This document shows, one piece after another, positions 50,844 to 59,407 of a stretch of 64,000 bases of DNA. The position numbers were made by a program, and so were the translations under genes. Origin of the DNA: Algoriphagus marinus (GTDB lineage Bacteria > Bacteroidota > Bacteroidia > Cytophagales > Cyclobacteriaceae); NCBI RefSeq assembly GCF_001936475.1, contig NZ_MSPQ01000005.1, forward strand, positions 336,996 through 400,995, read 5' to 3'. Positions within the stretch are counted from its first letter, which is position 1. Each line of letters opens with the position of its first letter. Below the pieces are notes generated by a model. The model was not told the origin of the DNA. It did no database searches and saw only the letters and a list, made by a program, of their open reading frames with translations.

Positions 50844-51497
50844 TTATAAAAAGAGTTGTTGAATCTGATCTAGATTCAGTTCGGAGTAATCTTTAATGTA
50901 TAAATCACAAACAGGTAATTCTTCTTTAGTATGTGTGGATAGAACTCCAACTACTTTCATCCCAGCATTCAAACCAGCTGAGACTCCGGAGAAAGAGTCT
51001 TCAAATACTAAACAACGTTTAGGGTCTGCATTTAAGTTGAAAGCACTTTTAAGGTAAACTTCAGGGTCAGGCTTATGTTTGGACACATCCTCTTCCGATA
51101 AAAGAGAACCCATAATTGACCTCACTTCTAAAGTATCTAAAATCAAATCCATATTAGCCCTTGGAGCGGAGGTAGCAACACCAACAGGAAGGTTCTGGTA
51201 ATTCAACTTTCTGAGGAAGTCTAAATAACCAGCAATAGGTTGAATTTTTGTTTTATAAATTTCTCTGAACAAGCTTTCCTTTTCGAACTCCAACTCAGCT
51301 AATTCTTTTCCCTCGATCTTACGTCCCAGAAAGTGGCTTAGAATGTAGCTATTATTTTTCCCATACATATGATGTTTATACTCCTCTTCAGTAGGGTTCA
51401 AATTTCTTTTTGCAAAAAACTGCTGAAATGCAATCGAATGATAGGGGTTGGTATGGCAAATAACGCCATCCATGTCAAAAATGACCGCTTGAAGCAT
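50844..51497 (-). CDS. HAD-family phosphatase (beta-phosphoglucomutase-like)
   Basis: A 217-residue HAD hydrolase. The start ATG at 51497 is chosen over a TTG at 51524 because a TAnnTTTG element covers 51522-51529. Motif I is FDMDGVICHT, motif II VGVATSAPRAN, motif III SKHKPDPEVYLKSA, motif IV LVFEDSFSGVSAGLNAG. Cap-domain insertion as in phosphoglucomutase/phosphonatase members. The substrate is unknown; location upstream of hemB by 1 nt may mean coupling to heme synthesis or just shared transcription. Confidence 0.85.
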   Translation of the reverse strand: MLQAVIFDMDGVICHTNPYHSIAFQQFFAKRNLNPTEEEYKHHMYGKNNSYILSHFLGRKIEGKELAELEFEKESLFREIYKTKIQPIAGYLDFLRKLNYQNLPVGVATSAPRANMDLILDTLEVRSIMGSLLSEEDVSKHKPDPEVYLKSAFNLNADPKRCLVFEDSFSGVSAGLNAGMKVVGVLSTHTKEELPVCDLYIKDYSELNLDQIQQLFL

Positions 51498-51521
51498 GTT
51501 GTTTTTAGGTGTATTTAAAGG

Positions 51522-51529
51522 CAAAACTA
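51522..51529 (-). promoter_or_regulatory. TAnnTTTG element before the HAD-hemB operon
   Basis: TAGTTTTG on the minus strand, 24 nt before the HAD start at 51497; it fixes the start downstream of the TTG at 51524. Confidence 0.5.
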
Positions 51530-51532
51530 CGC

Positions 51533-51576
51533 AAAAGCCAAAAAAAATTCCCTGAAATTCAAAATTTCAGGGAATT
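51533..51576 (-). terminator. Terminator of rocD
   Basis: A perfect 14-bp stem (51546-51559 / 51563-51576, AATTCCCTGAAATT and complement) with a 3-nt loop and a T-rich tail on the minus strand. It separates rocD from the HAD-hemB operon. Confidence 0.88.
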
Positions 51577-51606
51577 CATTGAAGTTTAAGCTAAACTGAT
51601 TAATGA

Positions 51607-52872
51607 TTAAAAAGCTTTTATGGTCTTTTCAATAATATCACAGCACTCGTGAATCTGATCCTCTGTCATTACCAATGGAGGTGCAAAACGAATGATATTC
51701 CCATGAGTAGGCTTAGCGAGTAAGCCATTATCTTTTAGTGCCACGCAAATATCCCAAGCTGTACTACTATCTTCTGAATCATTAATAACTACTGCATTTA
51801 GAAGACCTTTTCCTCTCACAAGCTTCATAATAGGATATTTCTCTACCAACGCTTGCATCCTATCTCGAAAAATCTTTCCGAGTCTTCTTGCATTTTGAGC
51901 CAAATTTTCATCAGATACCACTTCAAGCGCAGCGATTGCAACTTTGGCCCCAAGAGGATTTCCCCCAAAAGTTGATCCGTGTTGACCAGGTTTGATCACT
52001 TCCATAATATGATTATCCGCTAGGACAGCCGATACTGGATAGAAGCCCCCAGAAATCGCTTTTCCTAAGATCAACATGTCTGGTTTGGTATAAGTAGCCT
52101 GTTGCTCACATGATTTTTCACAGGTGCAATTACCACATACGGCCAAAAGAGAACCTGTACGGGCGATACCAGTCTGGATTTCATCTGCGATCAATAATAC
52201 GTTAGCTGCTTCGCAGGCCGCTTTTGCCTCCTTAATGTAATTATCAGCTGGCACATACACTCCTGCTTCTCCCTGAATAGGCTCAACCAAAAAGGCCACC
52301 ACATTTTCTTTTTTTAATGCTGCCTTCAGCGCAGTGATATCATTATAAGGAATACGGATAAAGCCTTCAGTGAATGGGCCGAAATTTTTCCGTGCATTGG
52401 AATCATTCGAAAAAGAAATAATCGTGGTTGTTCTTCCATGGAAATTATTTTCAGCTACAATGATTTTAGCTTGATTTTCTTCGATGCCATTTTTTTCATA
52501 GCCCCATTTCCGAGCAATTTTTATAGCTGTCTCTACACCTTCCGCACCTGTATTCATCGGGAGAACTTTATCAAAACCAAAGTAATCCGTAATATATTTC
52601 TCAAAGGGCCCCAAGACATTATTATGAAATGCACGGGAAGTGAGTGTCAATGTACCAGCTTGCTCAATCAAAGCATTTAAAATGCTCGGATGGCAATGCC
52701 CTTGATTAACAGCAGAATAGGCTGACAAAAAATCAAAATACTTTTTCCCTTCCACATCCCAAAGAAAGACTCCCTCTCCTTTTGCCAAAACAACTGGAAG
52801 CGGATGATAGTTATGTGCTCCGTATTGATCCTCAAGTGCGATTGCTTGGTTACTGGAAGTAATAGTCTCCAT
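51607..52872 (-). CDS. rocD: Ornithine--oxo-acid transaminase (class III aminotransferase)
   Basis: A 421-residue class III PLP aminotransferase fitting ornithine aminotransferase. PLP-Lys is K271 in [13 protein letters not shown]; Asp230 (LIADEIQTG) contacts the cofactor nitrogen; [20 protein letters not shown] near 106-125 and NFHGRTTT near 143-150 match the family. An insert with four cysteines (C246, C249, C251, C255: [10 protein letters not shown]) precedes the lysine. It converts ornithine and 2-oxoglutarate to glutamate semialdehyde. Confidence 0.9.
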   Translation of the reverse strand: METITSSNQAIALEDQYGAHNYHPLPVVLAKGEGVFLWDVEGKKYFDFLSAYSAVNQGHCHPSILNALIEQAGTLTLTSRAFHNNVLGPFEKYITDYFGFDKVLPMNTGAEGVETAIKIARKWGYEKNGIEENQAKIIVAENNFHGRTTTIISFSNDSNARKNFGPFTEGFIRIPYNDITALKAALKKENVVAFLVEPIQGEAGVYVPADNYIKEAKAACEAANVLLIADEIQTGIARTGSLLAVCGNCTCEKSCEQQATYTKPDMLILGKAISGGFYPVSAVLADNHIMEVIKPGQHGSTFGGNPLGAKVAIAALEVVSDENLAQNARRLGKIFRDRMQALVEKYPIMKLVRGKGLLNAVVINDSEDSSTAWDICVALKDNGLLAKPTHGNIIRFAPPLVMTEDQIHECCDIIEKTIKAF

Positions 52873-52946
52873 ATTATTGTATTTTTGGGTTTTAATTTAA
52901 AATTCAAAGAGTTGGACAAATATAGTAATTGCCCTTCGTCTGTCCC

Positions 52947-53105
52947 ATGAAACCCGAAAAGAAGCAACAAACTCCTACTTCAATTACACCCTCCGATTAT
53001 TATTTCAACGAAAGCGGATTGATGGTTTTCACAAAATCCTATCATCTGAAACGGGGATATTGCTGCGGAAGTGGGTGTAAACATTGCCCCTTCCCAAAAG
53101 GCTGA
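52947..53105 (+). CDS. DUF5522-like cysteine-rich peptide
   Basis: A 52-residue protein: a polar N-terminus (MKPEKKQQTPTS), then SDYYFNESGLMVFTKSYHLKRGYCC and a CCGSGCKHCPFPKG end. The MVFTxxYHLxRGxCCxxGCxHCP pattern matches the small DUF5522 family as I recall it. Four to five cysteines suggest a metal site or a redox role. The start is 74 nt from the divergent rocD start. Confidence 0.7.
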   Translation: MKPEKKQQTPTSITPSDYYFNESGLMVFTKSYHLKRGYCCGSGCKHCPFPKG

Positions 53106-53135
53106 TAGAAAAGGGAATATTTTTGAATCCCTTTG

Positions 53136-53165
53136 TTGGTAATTCGCGAAAAGTTCCGATATTTG
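53136..53165 (+). promoter_or_regulatory. Promoter of the bL28-bL33 operon
   Basis: TTG (53136-53138), 19 nt, GATATTTG (53158-53165): close to TTG / TAnnTTTG. Initiation about 53172 would leave a leader of about 36 nt before the bL28 start. Confidence 0.55.
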
Positions 53166-53207
53166 CAGACTCATTACAGAAACGCATCATATTTACGATA
53201 TATTACC

Positions 53208-53450
53208 ATGGCAAAAGTTTGTGACATTACTGGAAAAAGACCTCGCGTAGGAAACAACGTGTCCCATGCAAACAACAAGACCAAGCGTAGATTTTACCCA
53301 AATCTTCATAAGAAGACTTTCTACGTACCTGAAGAGGACGCATGGATCACTTTGAAAGTTTGCTCAAAGGCACTGAAAACTATCAATAAAAACGGAATTA
53401 CTGCAGTTTTGAAGAAAGCGCAGAATGACGGTATGATCGTAATCAGATAA
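53208..53450 (+). CDS. rpmB: 50S ribosomal protein bL28
   Basis: An 80-residue bL28. The ATG at 53208 is chosen (over 53133) because it begins [20 protein letters not shown] as in the family. [17 protein letters not shown] follows. It has no CxxC pairs, so it is the zinc-free form. First gene of a ribosomal-protein run with bL33 and a DUF4295 protein. Confidence 0.97.
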   Translation: MAKVCDITGKRPRVGNNVSHANNKTKRRFYPNLHKKTFYVPEEDAWITLKVCSKALKTINKNGITAVLKKAQNDGMIVIR

Positions 53451-53481
53451 TCAAAGTCACGACCCTTAAATCAACACGAAG

Positions 53482-53664
53482 ATGGCTAAGAAAGGCAACA
53501 GAGTACAAGTGATTATGGAATGCACGGAGCACAAGACTTCAGGTATGCCAGGTACTTCAAGATACATCACTACCAAAAACAGAAAAAACACTACTGAAAG
53601 ATTAGAATTGAAGAAATTCAACCCAATCTTGAAGAAAATGACTGTTCATAAAGAAATTAAGTAA
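53482..53664 (+). CDS. rpmG: 50S ribosomal protein bL33
   Basis: A 60-residue bL33: [54 protein letters not shown]. Only one Cys is present, so it is the zinc-free form. Lies 31 nt after bL28 and 36 nt before the DUF4295 gene, in the same operon. Confidence 0.97.
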   Translation: MAKKGNRVQVIMECTEHKTSGMPGTSRYITTKNRKNTTERLELKKFNPILKKMTVHKEIK

Positions 53665-53700
53665 TTCCCTCGGAAGCGATTCCAGTAAAAGACAAAAGAT

Positions 53701-53853
53701 ATGGCTAAGAAAGTAGTAGCAACCCTAAAAAAAGAAGGTGGTGTATCTTACGCCAAAGTGATAAGAGCCGTAAAGTCTGACAAGACTGGTGCTTATACCT
53801 TCAAAGAAGAAATGGTTCCTTCCACATTGGTGCAGGATACCTTGAAAAAATAA
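53701..53853 (+). CDS. DUF4295 protein, probable ribosome-associated protein
   Basis: A 50-residue basic protein: MAKKVVATLKKEGGVSYAK, VIRAVKSDKTGAYTFKEEM, VPSTLVQDTLKK. It matches the Bacteroidetes-specific DUF4295 family, which sits next to rpmG in these genomes. I recall reports of a Bacteroidetes-specific ribosomal protein (called bL38) in Flavobacterium, possibly this family; I could not verify that. Its location and Lys content support a ribosomal role. Confidence 0.85.
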   Translation: MAKKVVATLKKEGGVSYAKVIRAVKSDKTGAYTFKEEMVPSTLVQDTLKK

Positions 53854-53879
53854 GTTGCCAAGTGCATCCTAAAGTATCT

Positions 53880-53915
53880 AAGTCCCTCTGCCCATAGGTC
53901 AGCAGGGACTTTTTG
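53880..53915 (+). terminator. Terminator of the ribosomal-protein operon
   Basis: Stem AAGTCCCT / AGGGACTT (53880-53887 / 53904-53911) with a T run. The next gene starts 29 nt later. Confidence 0.8.
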
Positions 53916-53943
53916 GTTATATTGAATTTTTAAAACGTATTAT

Positions 53944-54900
53944 ATGGGAATCTTTGGCTTTTTCTCTAAGGACAAAAAAGAAAGTCTCGACCAAGGGCTC
54001 CAAAAGTCCAACGAAAATATCTTCTCAAAACTCAGCAAAGCTGTAGTAGGTAAATCTACTGTGGATGAAGCTGTATTAGATGAACTCGAAGAAATCCTCA
54101 TCACAGCAGATGTAGGAGTGGATACCACCATAAAGGTTATCAATCGAATAGAAGCTCGTGTAGCCAAAGATAAATATGTTAATACTTCCGAGTTGGATAA
54201 AATCCTCAAGGAAGAAATAGCAGCTCTTCTCGAAGAAAATAACACGCAAGATCTCATTGACTTTGATATCCCTGAAGATAAAAAGCCTTATGTAATCATG
54301 GTTGTTGGGGTAAATGGAGTAGGAAAAACTACTACAATTGGGAAATTGGCGAATACTTTTAAAACTGCAGGGAAATCTGTCATTTTAGGAGCCGCTGATA
54401 CATTCAGGGCCGCGGCGGTAGATCAATTGATTCTCTGGGGAGAGCGTGTAGGCGTACCAGTAGTTTCCCATGGAATGAATACTGATCCGGCTTCTGTAGC
54501 ATTCGATGCAGTAAAACAAGCAGTGGATCAAAAAGCTGACGTAGTCATTATCGACACTGCCGGTAGACTTCATACCAAAGTAAACTTGATGAATGAACTG
54601 GGTAAAATCAAGCGGGTAATGCAAAAATTTATTCCAGACGCACCACATGAGATCATGCTGGTTCTCGATGGCTCAACTGGACAAAATGCATTCATTCAAG
54701 CTAAGGAATTTACAAAGGTCACTGAAATCACATCATTAGCAATTACAAAACTGGATGGTACAGCCAAAGGTGGAGTGGTAATTGGTATTTCGGATCAATT
54801 CAAAATCCCAGTTAAATACATTGGAGTAGGGGAAAAAATGACTGATCTACAGATTTTTAATAGAAAAGAATTTGTGGATTCACTCTTCAAAAAGAAATAA
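53944..54900 (+). CDS. ftsY: Signal recognition particle receptor FtsY
   Basis: A 318-residue SRP-family GTPase. The N-domain (SILSKAVVGK-type start, DELEEILITADVG) is followed by G-domain motifs GVNGVGKTTTIGKLA (122-136), DTFRAAAVDQL, DTAGRLHTKVNLMNEL and TKLDGTAKGG. The acidic A-domain is almost absent. FtsY receives SRP-ribosome complexes at the membrane. A terminator follows. Confidence 0.97.
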   Translation: MGIFGFFSKDKKESLDQGLQKSNENIFSKLSKAVVGKSTVDEAVLDELEEILITADVGVDTTIKVINRIEARVAKDKYVNTSELDKILKEEIAALLEENNTQDLIDFDIPEDKKPYVIMVVGVNGVGKTTTIGKLANTFKTAGKSVILGAADTFRAAAVDQLILWGERVGVPVVSHGMNTDPASVAFDAVKQAVDQKADVVIIDTAGRLHTKVNLMNELGKIKRVMQKFIPDAPHEIMLVLDGSTGQNAFIQAKEFTKVTEITSLAITKLDGTAKGGVVIGISDQFKIPVKYIGVGEKMTDLQIFNRKEFVDSLFKKK

Positions 54901-54920
54901 AAAAACATAATGCTATTTAA

Positions 54921-54948
54921 AGTCCTGATGTATCAGGACTTTTTTTTT
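54921..54948 (+). terminator. Terminator of ftsY
   Basis: An 8-bp stem (AGTCCTGA / TCAGGACT, loop TGTA) followed by eight T. Confidence 0.88.
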
Positions 54949-55016
54949 GAAATTACTTGAACGTATAGATTTTTTTTACGTAATTCAATATGATATCATT
55001 TTAACATCATATTGAC

Positions 55017-55865
55017 ATGGAAAAAATAATCAAACCTTTCTCTGGATATTTAATTATCCTATTCCTGGTAGCACTTATTCCCGTTGCAGTATTTAGCTTC
55101 ATCGGTGCGCAACCTATTATTGGAGTGGCAGCTAGTTTGCTTTTCTCAATTTGCCTAACAGGTTTTTTTATTGTAGAACCTAATAAAGCAATGGTTCTTT
55201 TACTATTTGGGGATTACAAAGGAACCGTAAAGGCGAGTGGTTTCTTTTGGGTGAATCCATTTATGACCAAGAAGAAAATTTCACTACGGGTTCGAAACTT
55301 TGAAAATAAACCTGTTAAAGTGAATGACAAAATCGGAAATCCAGTAATGATCGGTACAATCGTAGTTTGGCAAGTCGACGATACATTCAAAGCAACTTTT
55401 GATGTCGATGATTATGAGAATTTTGTTCATTTACAATCAGATGCTGCTATTCGAAAAATGGCTGGATTGTATCCATATGATGACTTTGAGGCCGAAAAAG
55501 AAGAAGTTACACTTCGATCAGGCGTAGAGGAAGTAAACCATTCGCTTGAGCGAGAAATAAGTGACCGATTGAATCATGCAGGAATCAAAGTCATTGAGGC
55601 TCGGATTTCGCATTTGGCTTACGCATCTGAAATTGCTTCTGCAATGCTTCAACGTCAGCAGGCAACTGCCATAGTAGCCGCTCGACAGAAAATCGTCGAA
55701 GGGGCAGTAGGAATGGTAGAAATGGCACTTGCTGATTTGAAAATGAAAGACATTATAGAATTTGATAATGAGAAAAAAGCAGTAATGGTATCTAATTTAA
55801 TGGTTGTACTCTGCTCAGATAGAAGTGCCAGCCCTGTACTAAACGTAGGAACATTACACCAGTAA
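55017..55865 (+). CDS. SPFH/Band-7 domain protein
   Basis: A 282-residue SPFH protein: N-terminal hydrophobic helices (IILFLVALIPVAVFSFIG; VAASLLFSICLTGFFIV), then the band-7 domain (NKAMVLLLFGDYKGTVKASGFFWVNP, VMIGTIVVWQVDD, DAAIRKMAGLYPYDDFEAE) and a coiled-coil HAGIKVIEARISHLAYA, ASAMLQRQQATAIVAARQ. SPFH proteins form membrane scaffolds (flotillin/HflK type). It is the first gene of an operon with a two-helix membrane protein and an RHH protein. Confidence 0.9.
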   Translation: MEKIIKPFSGYLIILFLVALIPVAVFSFIGAQPIIGVAASLLFSICLTGFFIVEPNKAMVLLLFGDYKGTVKASGFFWVNPFMTKKKISLRVRNFENKPVKVNDKIGNPVMIGTIVVWQVDDTFKATFDVDDYENFVHLQSDAAIRKMAGLYPYDDFEAEKEEVTLRSGVEEVNHSLEREISDRLNHAGIKVIEARISHLAYASEIASAMLQRQQATAIVAARQKIVEGAVGMVEMALADLKMKDIIEFDNEKKAVMVSNLMVVLCSDRSASPVLNVGTLHQ

Positions 55866-55866
55866 T

Positions 55867-56355
55867 ATGGCAAATCAAGTTTATAAAGAAACGCAAACCT
55901 ATAGAGGAACTTGGGTTATGTATTTCATTTTGATGGTCGAACTGCCCACCTTGATCTTACTACTTGTTTTTTTTATTCAGGCTGAAGATAAAACTGAAAT
56001 GGGGATTGCATTGTCGGTTGTAGGAGTAACAATGAGTTTAATCCTTCTTTTCATTTTTAATTTAAAACTCGAGACACGAATCGACCAAATAGGAGTTTCA
56101 TTTAAATTTTTCCCATTTGTAAGATCATGGAGAAAATACCCAAGAGAAAAAATCCAATCTATTTCAGTCATCTCCTATAGTCCAATAACTGACTATGGCG
56201 GATGGGGATTGAAAGGGAACAGCACTACTAAAGCTTATAGTATTTTAGGTGATAAAGGGTTATTACTAGACATAGGAGAAAAAAAGAAAATCATGATAGG
56301 AACCATGAAAGCTAAAGAGCTGGAAGAATATCTATCAACCTGGAAGGAGGAATAA
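55867..56355 (+). CDS. Membrane protein, PH-like C-terminal domain
   Basis: A 162-residue protein with two membrane helices near the N-terminus (YFILMVELPTLILLLVFFI, ALSVVGVTMSLILLFIF), followed by a soluble beta-rich part (TRIDQIGVSFKFFPFVRSWRKY, GLLLDIGEKKKIMIGTMK) resembling a bacterial PH-like domain. It starts 1 nt after the SPFH gene stop and ends 1 nt before the next gene, so it is co-transcribed. Function unknown. Confidence 0.6.
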   Translation: MANQVYKETQTYRGTWVMYFILMVELPTLILLLVFFIQAEDKTEMGIALSVVGVTMSLILLFIFNLKLETRIDQIGVSFKFFPFVRSWRKYPREKIQSISVISYSPITDYGGWGLKGNSTTKAYSILGDKGLLLDIGEKKKIMIGTMKAKELEEYLSTWKEE

Positions 56356-56356
56356 A

Positions 56357-56548
56357 ATGGCATCTAAAAAAGCCTTTGCGCTACGACTAGATGAAAAGAT
56401 GATGAAGGCAGTTGAAAAATGGGCTGCAGATGAATTTAGAAGCACCAATGGGCAATTGGAATGGATCATACGTGAAGCGTTATTAAAATCTGGTAGACTA
56501 CCCAAAGCGCCTTCAGTAGAAAACTCAGAGGATAAAAACCAGAATTAA
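56357..56548 (+). CDS. Small Arc/ribbon-helix-helix-like protein
   Basis: A 63-residue protein starting MASKKAFALRLDEKMMKAVEKW, then FRSTNGQLEWIIREAL. The pattern fits a ribbon-helix-helix/Arc-type fold (strand, helix, helix) seen in the third gene of many SPFH operons. A disordered tail (VENSEDKNQN) follows. DNA or protein binding not established. Confidence 0.7.
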   Translation: MASKKAFALRLDEKMMKAVEKWAADEFRSTNGQLEWIIREALLKSGRLPKAPSVENSEDKNQN

Positions 56549-56602
56549 CTTTTGTTTTCCAATGGTATTTGATGAAATTCAATAAACTTAAAACGAAAAG
56601 TC

Positions 56603-56971
56603 ATGAAAAAAATCATCTTCAGCATACTCTTCTTAGCAGGAATATTTTTCCTGACTCCTTCTACCACTTATGCCCAAGAGGTCATTAGTGAGGCAACCAC
56701 AGTAGATAAAAAGATTCTCAAAGAACAAGCTAAAATCGAAAAAACCAGAGTCAAGCTTCAAAAGGATCAAGAGAAAATTGAAAAATTGAAAGAGAAATAC
56801 GCTAAGGATCTAGCCAAATTCCAAAGTAAAAACTCTAAAGGTGATCTTAGTCCAAATGATGTAGCGAAATTAACTAAGGCACTGGAAAAGAAAACGAAAG
56901 ACATAGACAAACTTTCCAAAGAAATTGAAAAGCTCGAAAAATACCTAAAGGAAAAAGGTAAAATAGGCTAA
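56603..56971 (+). CDS. Exported coiled-coil protein
   Basis: A 122-residue protein with a signal peptide (SILFLAGIFFLTPSTTYAQ) and a mature part that is almost all heptad-type coiled coil rich in Lys and Glu (KILKEQAKIEKTRVKLQKD, EKIEKLKEKYAKDLAKF, SKEIEKLEKYLKEKGK). Periplasmic. The stop codon is adjacent to the stop of the convergent TolC gene. Role unknown. Confidence 0.65.
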   Translation: MKKIIFSILFLAGIFFLTPSTTYAQEVISEATTVDKKILKEQAKIEKTRVKLQKDQEKIEKLKEKYAKDLAKFQSKNSKGDLSPNDVAKLTKALEKKTKDIDKLSKEIEKLEKYLKEKGKIG

Positions 56972-58468
56972 CTAGTTTTCAAGCTCTGGAGTATAAAGCA
57001 AAATCTGATTTTCAAAATCATAAAGCGTAAGTGCTCTAAGCTCATAATATGCCATCCAGTAATCTTTTAATGAATTGAAAAAGGCTCTTTTATTAGAGTC
57101 TTTTTCATTTTGGGCAATATTCAAATCAGTTATGGTTACGCTTCCTGTCTGATATCTCTTAAGCGCAATATCGTATCTACGCTGAGCCACATCAGAAGAA
57201 AGATTAGTAACATTTAATCGCTCTCTCATCATGATGAAGTTTTTAACCTTTGTGAAAATCTCCTGCTCGAAATTGATAATATCCTGCTCCACCGTATACT
57301 CCACTAAGCGCTGATTTGCCTGTGCTTGCGACATTCTCGCTTTATTTCTTCCCCAATCCAAGATTGGAACTGATATGCCCAAATTCACCAATGCTTGCGT
57401 ATTCGGATTATTATACAAATCGCCAAAATTGAATGCAGCATTATTATAGCCATAACTTGCATTCAGATTTGCTCCTATCCGCTGACCTTTAGCTTCTGCT
57501 ACCAATGCTTCCGCTTCTAGCTTTCTTCTGTCAAAACCTAAAGCCTCTGCCCGGTTAGCAAATGCCAACTCTATAGCTTGATTAACGTCTACTTCAAAAT
57601 CAGGTAATTCTGTGGGAGATATTAAGGTGATTTTTGAGGTTTGATTCAAGCCAATAAATGAATTCACTGCAAATGATGAACCTTCCAAATCTAACTTGGC
57701 CTGAGCAAGATCTTGCTTGGCCTGAAGAGCTTGAAGTTCAACTTGTAGAAGGCGATCCTCAGTAGTCGTTCCGATTTCATATCTTCTTTTTTCAATACCA
57801 AAGATTTCTTCAGTATTCTTCAAATTCACAGTTGCGATTTCAAGATTGACTTGGGCAATCAAATAATCAAAAAAGAGTTGAGTAGTGAAATAGGACACCT
57901 CTTCAATCTCTTGCACATATGCTCGCTTACTTTCCTCAAAAACTAAGGGTTGGATTTTCTTATCCCACTTAAATGGGTTGTAAGCAAAAATTGGCTGCTG
58001 AAGTCGCACATTAACAGGAACTCCAGAATACCTAGTTTGAGGATTACTTCCCGTTGCCAGAAAATTATCAAAACGATTAGTAGAAGAATTAACCGATAAG
58101 ATCCCTCCAGTGGGAGCAATTACCTGCTGAAGACCAAGTTCAAGATCCATAAAATTCTGCTGAACCTCCAAGAATTCGATAGAACCATCCGGCTGGGTAA
58201 CACTATTGAAGGATTGAGAATAACTCGGAATAGTACCGGTTAGCCGCAGTTGAGGATTATAATTTGACTTAAACAATCGGTACTGCCAATAGCTATTTTC
58301 TTTTCTGGTTTGGGCCCGAAGCGAAGAAGGAGAAAGTTCTTTAGCGCGTTGCACCATTTCTTGAAGTGTAAAAGTAGTAGCCTCCTGGGCGTGTGACACA
58401 TTCCAGAATAGGCAAATAAGAAATAAACTGGATAGGTGGGCAAAAAAAGTTGGTTTAATAGATCTCAT
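56972..58468 (-). CDS. TolC-family outer-membrane efflux protein
   Basis: A 498-residue TolC-like protein (signal FLICLFWNVSHAQ; FTLQEMVQRAKELSPS start). Paired repeats with long helices (ATVNLKNTEEIFGIEKRRYEIGTTTEDRL; DIALKRYQTGSVTITDLNIAQNEKDSNKR) match the family. It forms trimeric channels for efflux or type I secretion. No RND or membrane-fusion gene is adjacent, so partners are elsewhere. The upstream gap of 174 bp has no recognised gene. Confidence 0.88.
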   Translation of the reverse strand: MRSIKPTFFAHLSSLFLICLFWNVSHAQEATTFTLQEMVQRAKELSPSSLRAQTRKENSYWQYRLFKSNYNPQLRLTGTIPSYSQSFNSVTQPDGSIEFLEVQQNFMDLELGLQQVIAPTGGILSVNSSTNRFDNFLATGSNPQTRYSGVPVNVRLQQPIFAYNPFKWDKKIQPLVFEESKRAYVQEIEEVSYFTTQLFFDYLIAQVNLEIATVNLKNTEEIFGIEKRRYEIGTTTEDRLLQVELQALQAKQDLAQAKLDLEGSSFAVNSFIGLNQTSKITLISPTELPDFEVDVNQAIELAFANRAEALGFDRRKLEAEALVAEAKGQRIGANLNASYGYNNAAFNFGDLYNNPNTQALVNLGISVPILDWGRNKARMSQAQANQRLVEYTVEQDIINFEQEIFTKVKNFIMMRERLNVTNLSSDVAQRRYDIALKRYQTGSVTITDLNIAQNEKDSNKRAFFNSLKDYWMAYYELRALTLYDFENQILLYTPELEN

Positions 58469-58642
58469 AAAATAGCTTAATTGATAGTTCTATATTTGGA
58501 TCAACTAAAATACCGATTGGAAATTCTTAAACAATAGAATAGTTTGTTACATTTTCCTAAAATTTGTAAAATTTCAAAATCCACTAATTCTTTTCAACCC
58601 TACGGTGTCTTTGGTTAACTTGCGTTGGATTTAAATCACCCT

Positions 58643-59407
58643 ATGAAGTCTATTATCAGTTTTGTCATCCGGTACGTGCCGAGACCATTGCTACAGCGAG
58701 TTAGCCCTTTGGTGATGAAAGTTTTTGCACAGTTAAATAAAGGCACTCAGGTTCAATGCCCAGTCTGTGGAAGTCAATACAGCAAGTTCCTTCCTTATGG
58801 CCGAATAGCTAGGCCAAATGCCCTTTGCCCAAATTGCTTGGCCCTTGAACGACATAGACTGATGTGGCTATTTTTAAAAGAGAGAACAGATTTTTTTACT
58901 GCAAAGTTGAAAGTTCTTCACGTAGCTCCGGAGCATTGCTTTATAGATCGATTTGAGTCCCTTCCAAATTTAGAATACATTACAGCCGACATAGAATCCC
59001 CATTAGCTAAAGTGAAAATGGATGTTCATGAAATACCTTTCCCTGAAAATACATTTGATATTGTGTTCTGCAACCATGTACTGGAGCATGTAGAAGATGA
59101 TATCAAAGCTTGTTCAGAGTTCAATAGAGTTCTGAAGGAATCAGGCTGGGGAATTCTTCAATCCCCCGTTTATAATCTAGAAAAAACACTGGAAGACAAA
59201 TCTATCACAGACCCTGCAGAACGAGAGCGGCTCTTTGGTCAACGTGATCACGTCAGGAAATTTGGAAAAGACTATGCAGAACGACTCCGAAGATCCGGAT
59301 TGAAAATCGAAGAAAATGAATTTGTAAAGGAATTAGGTCAAGAAAAAGTTAAGCAATTTGCACTAGCACCAGATGAAATCCTATTTATCTGCAAAAAGGG
59401 AATTTAG
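58643..59407 (+). CDS. SAM-dependent methyltransferase with zinc-ribbon N-terminus
   Basis: A 254-residue protein; ATG 58643 is preferred over a TTG at 58625. A treble-clef-like zinc ribbon opens the protein (QCPVCGS and ALCPNCLALERHR, four Cys), then a class I methyltransferase: VLHVAPEHCF (motif I), FDIVFCNHVLEHVEDD (motif IV). Similar proteins are found in polysaccharide and rRNA-modification contexts. Target unknown. Its last codons overlap the convergent glycosyltransferase by 4 nt. Confidence 0.8.
   Translation: MKSIISFVIRYVPRPLLQRVSPLVMKVFAQLNKGTQVQCPVCGSQYSKFLPYGRIARPNALCPNCLALERHRLMWLFLKERTDFFTAKLKVLHVAPEHCFIDRFESLPNLEYITADIESPLAKVKMDVHEIPFPENTFDIVFCNHVLEHVEDDIKACSEFNRVLKESGWGILQSPVYNLEKTLEDKSITDPAERERLFGQRDHVRKFGKDYAERLRRSGLKIEENEFVKELGQEKVKQFALAPDEILFICKKGI

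Noticed and set aside
52980..53174. A 64-aa minus-strand frame opposite the DUF5522 peptide
   Set aside because: The plus-strand frame carries a recognisable family motif, so the minus frame is a shadow.
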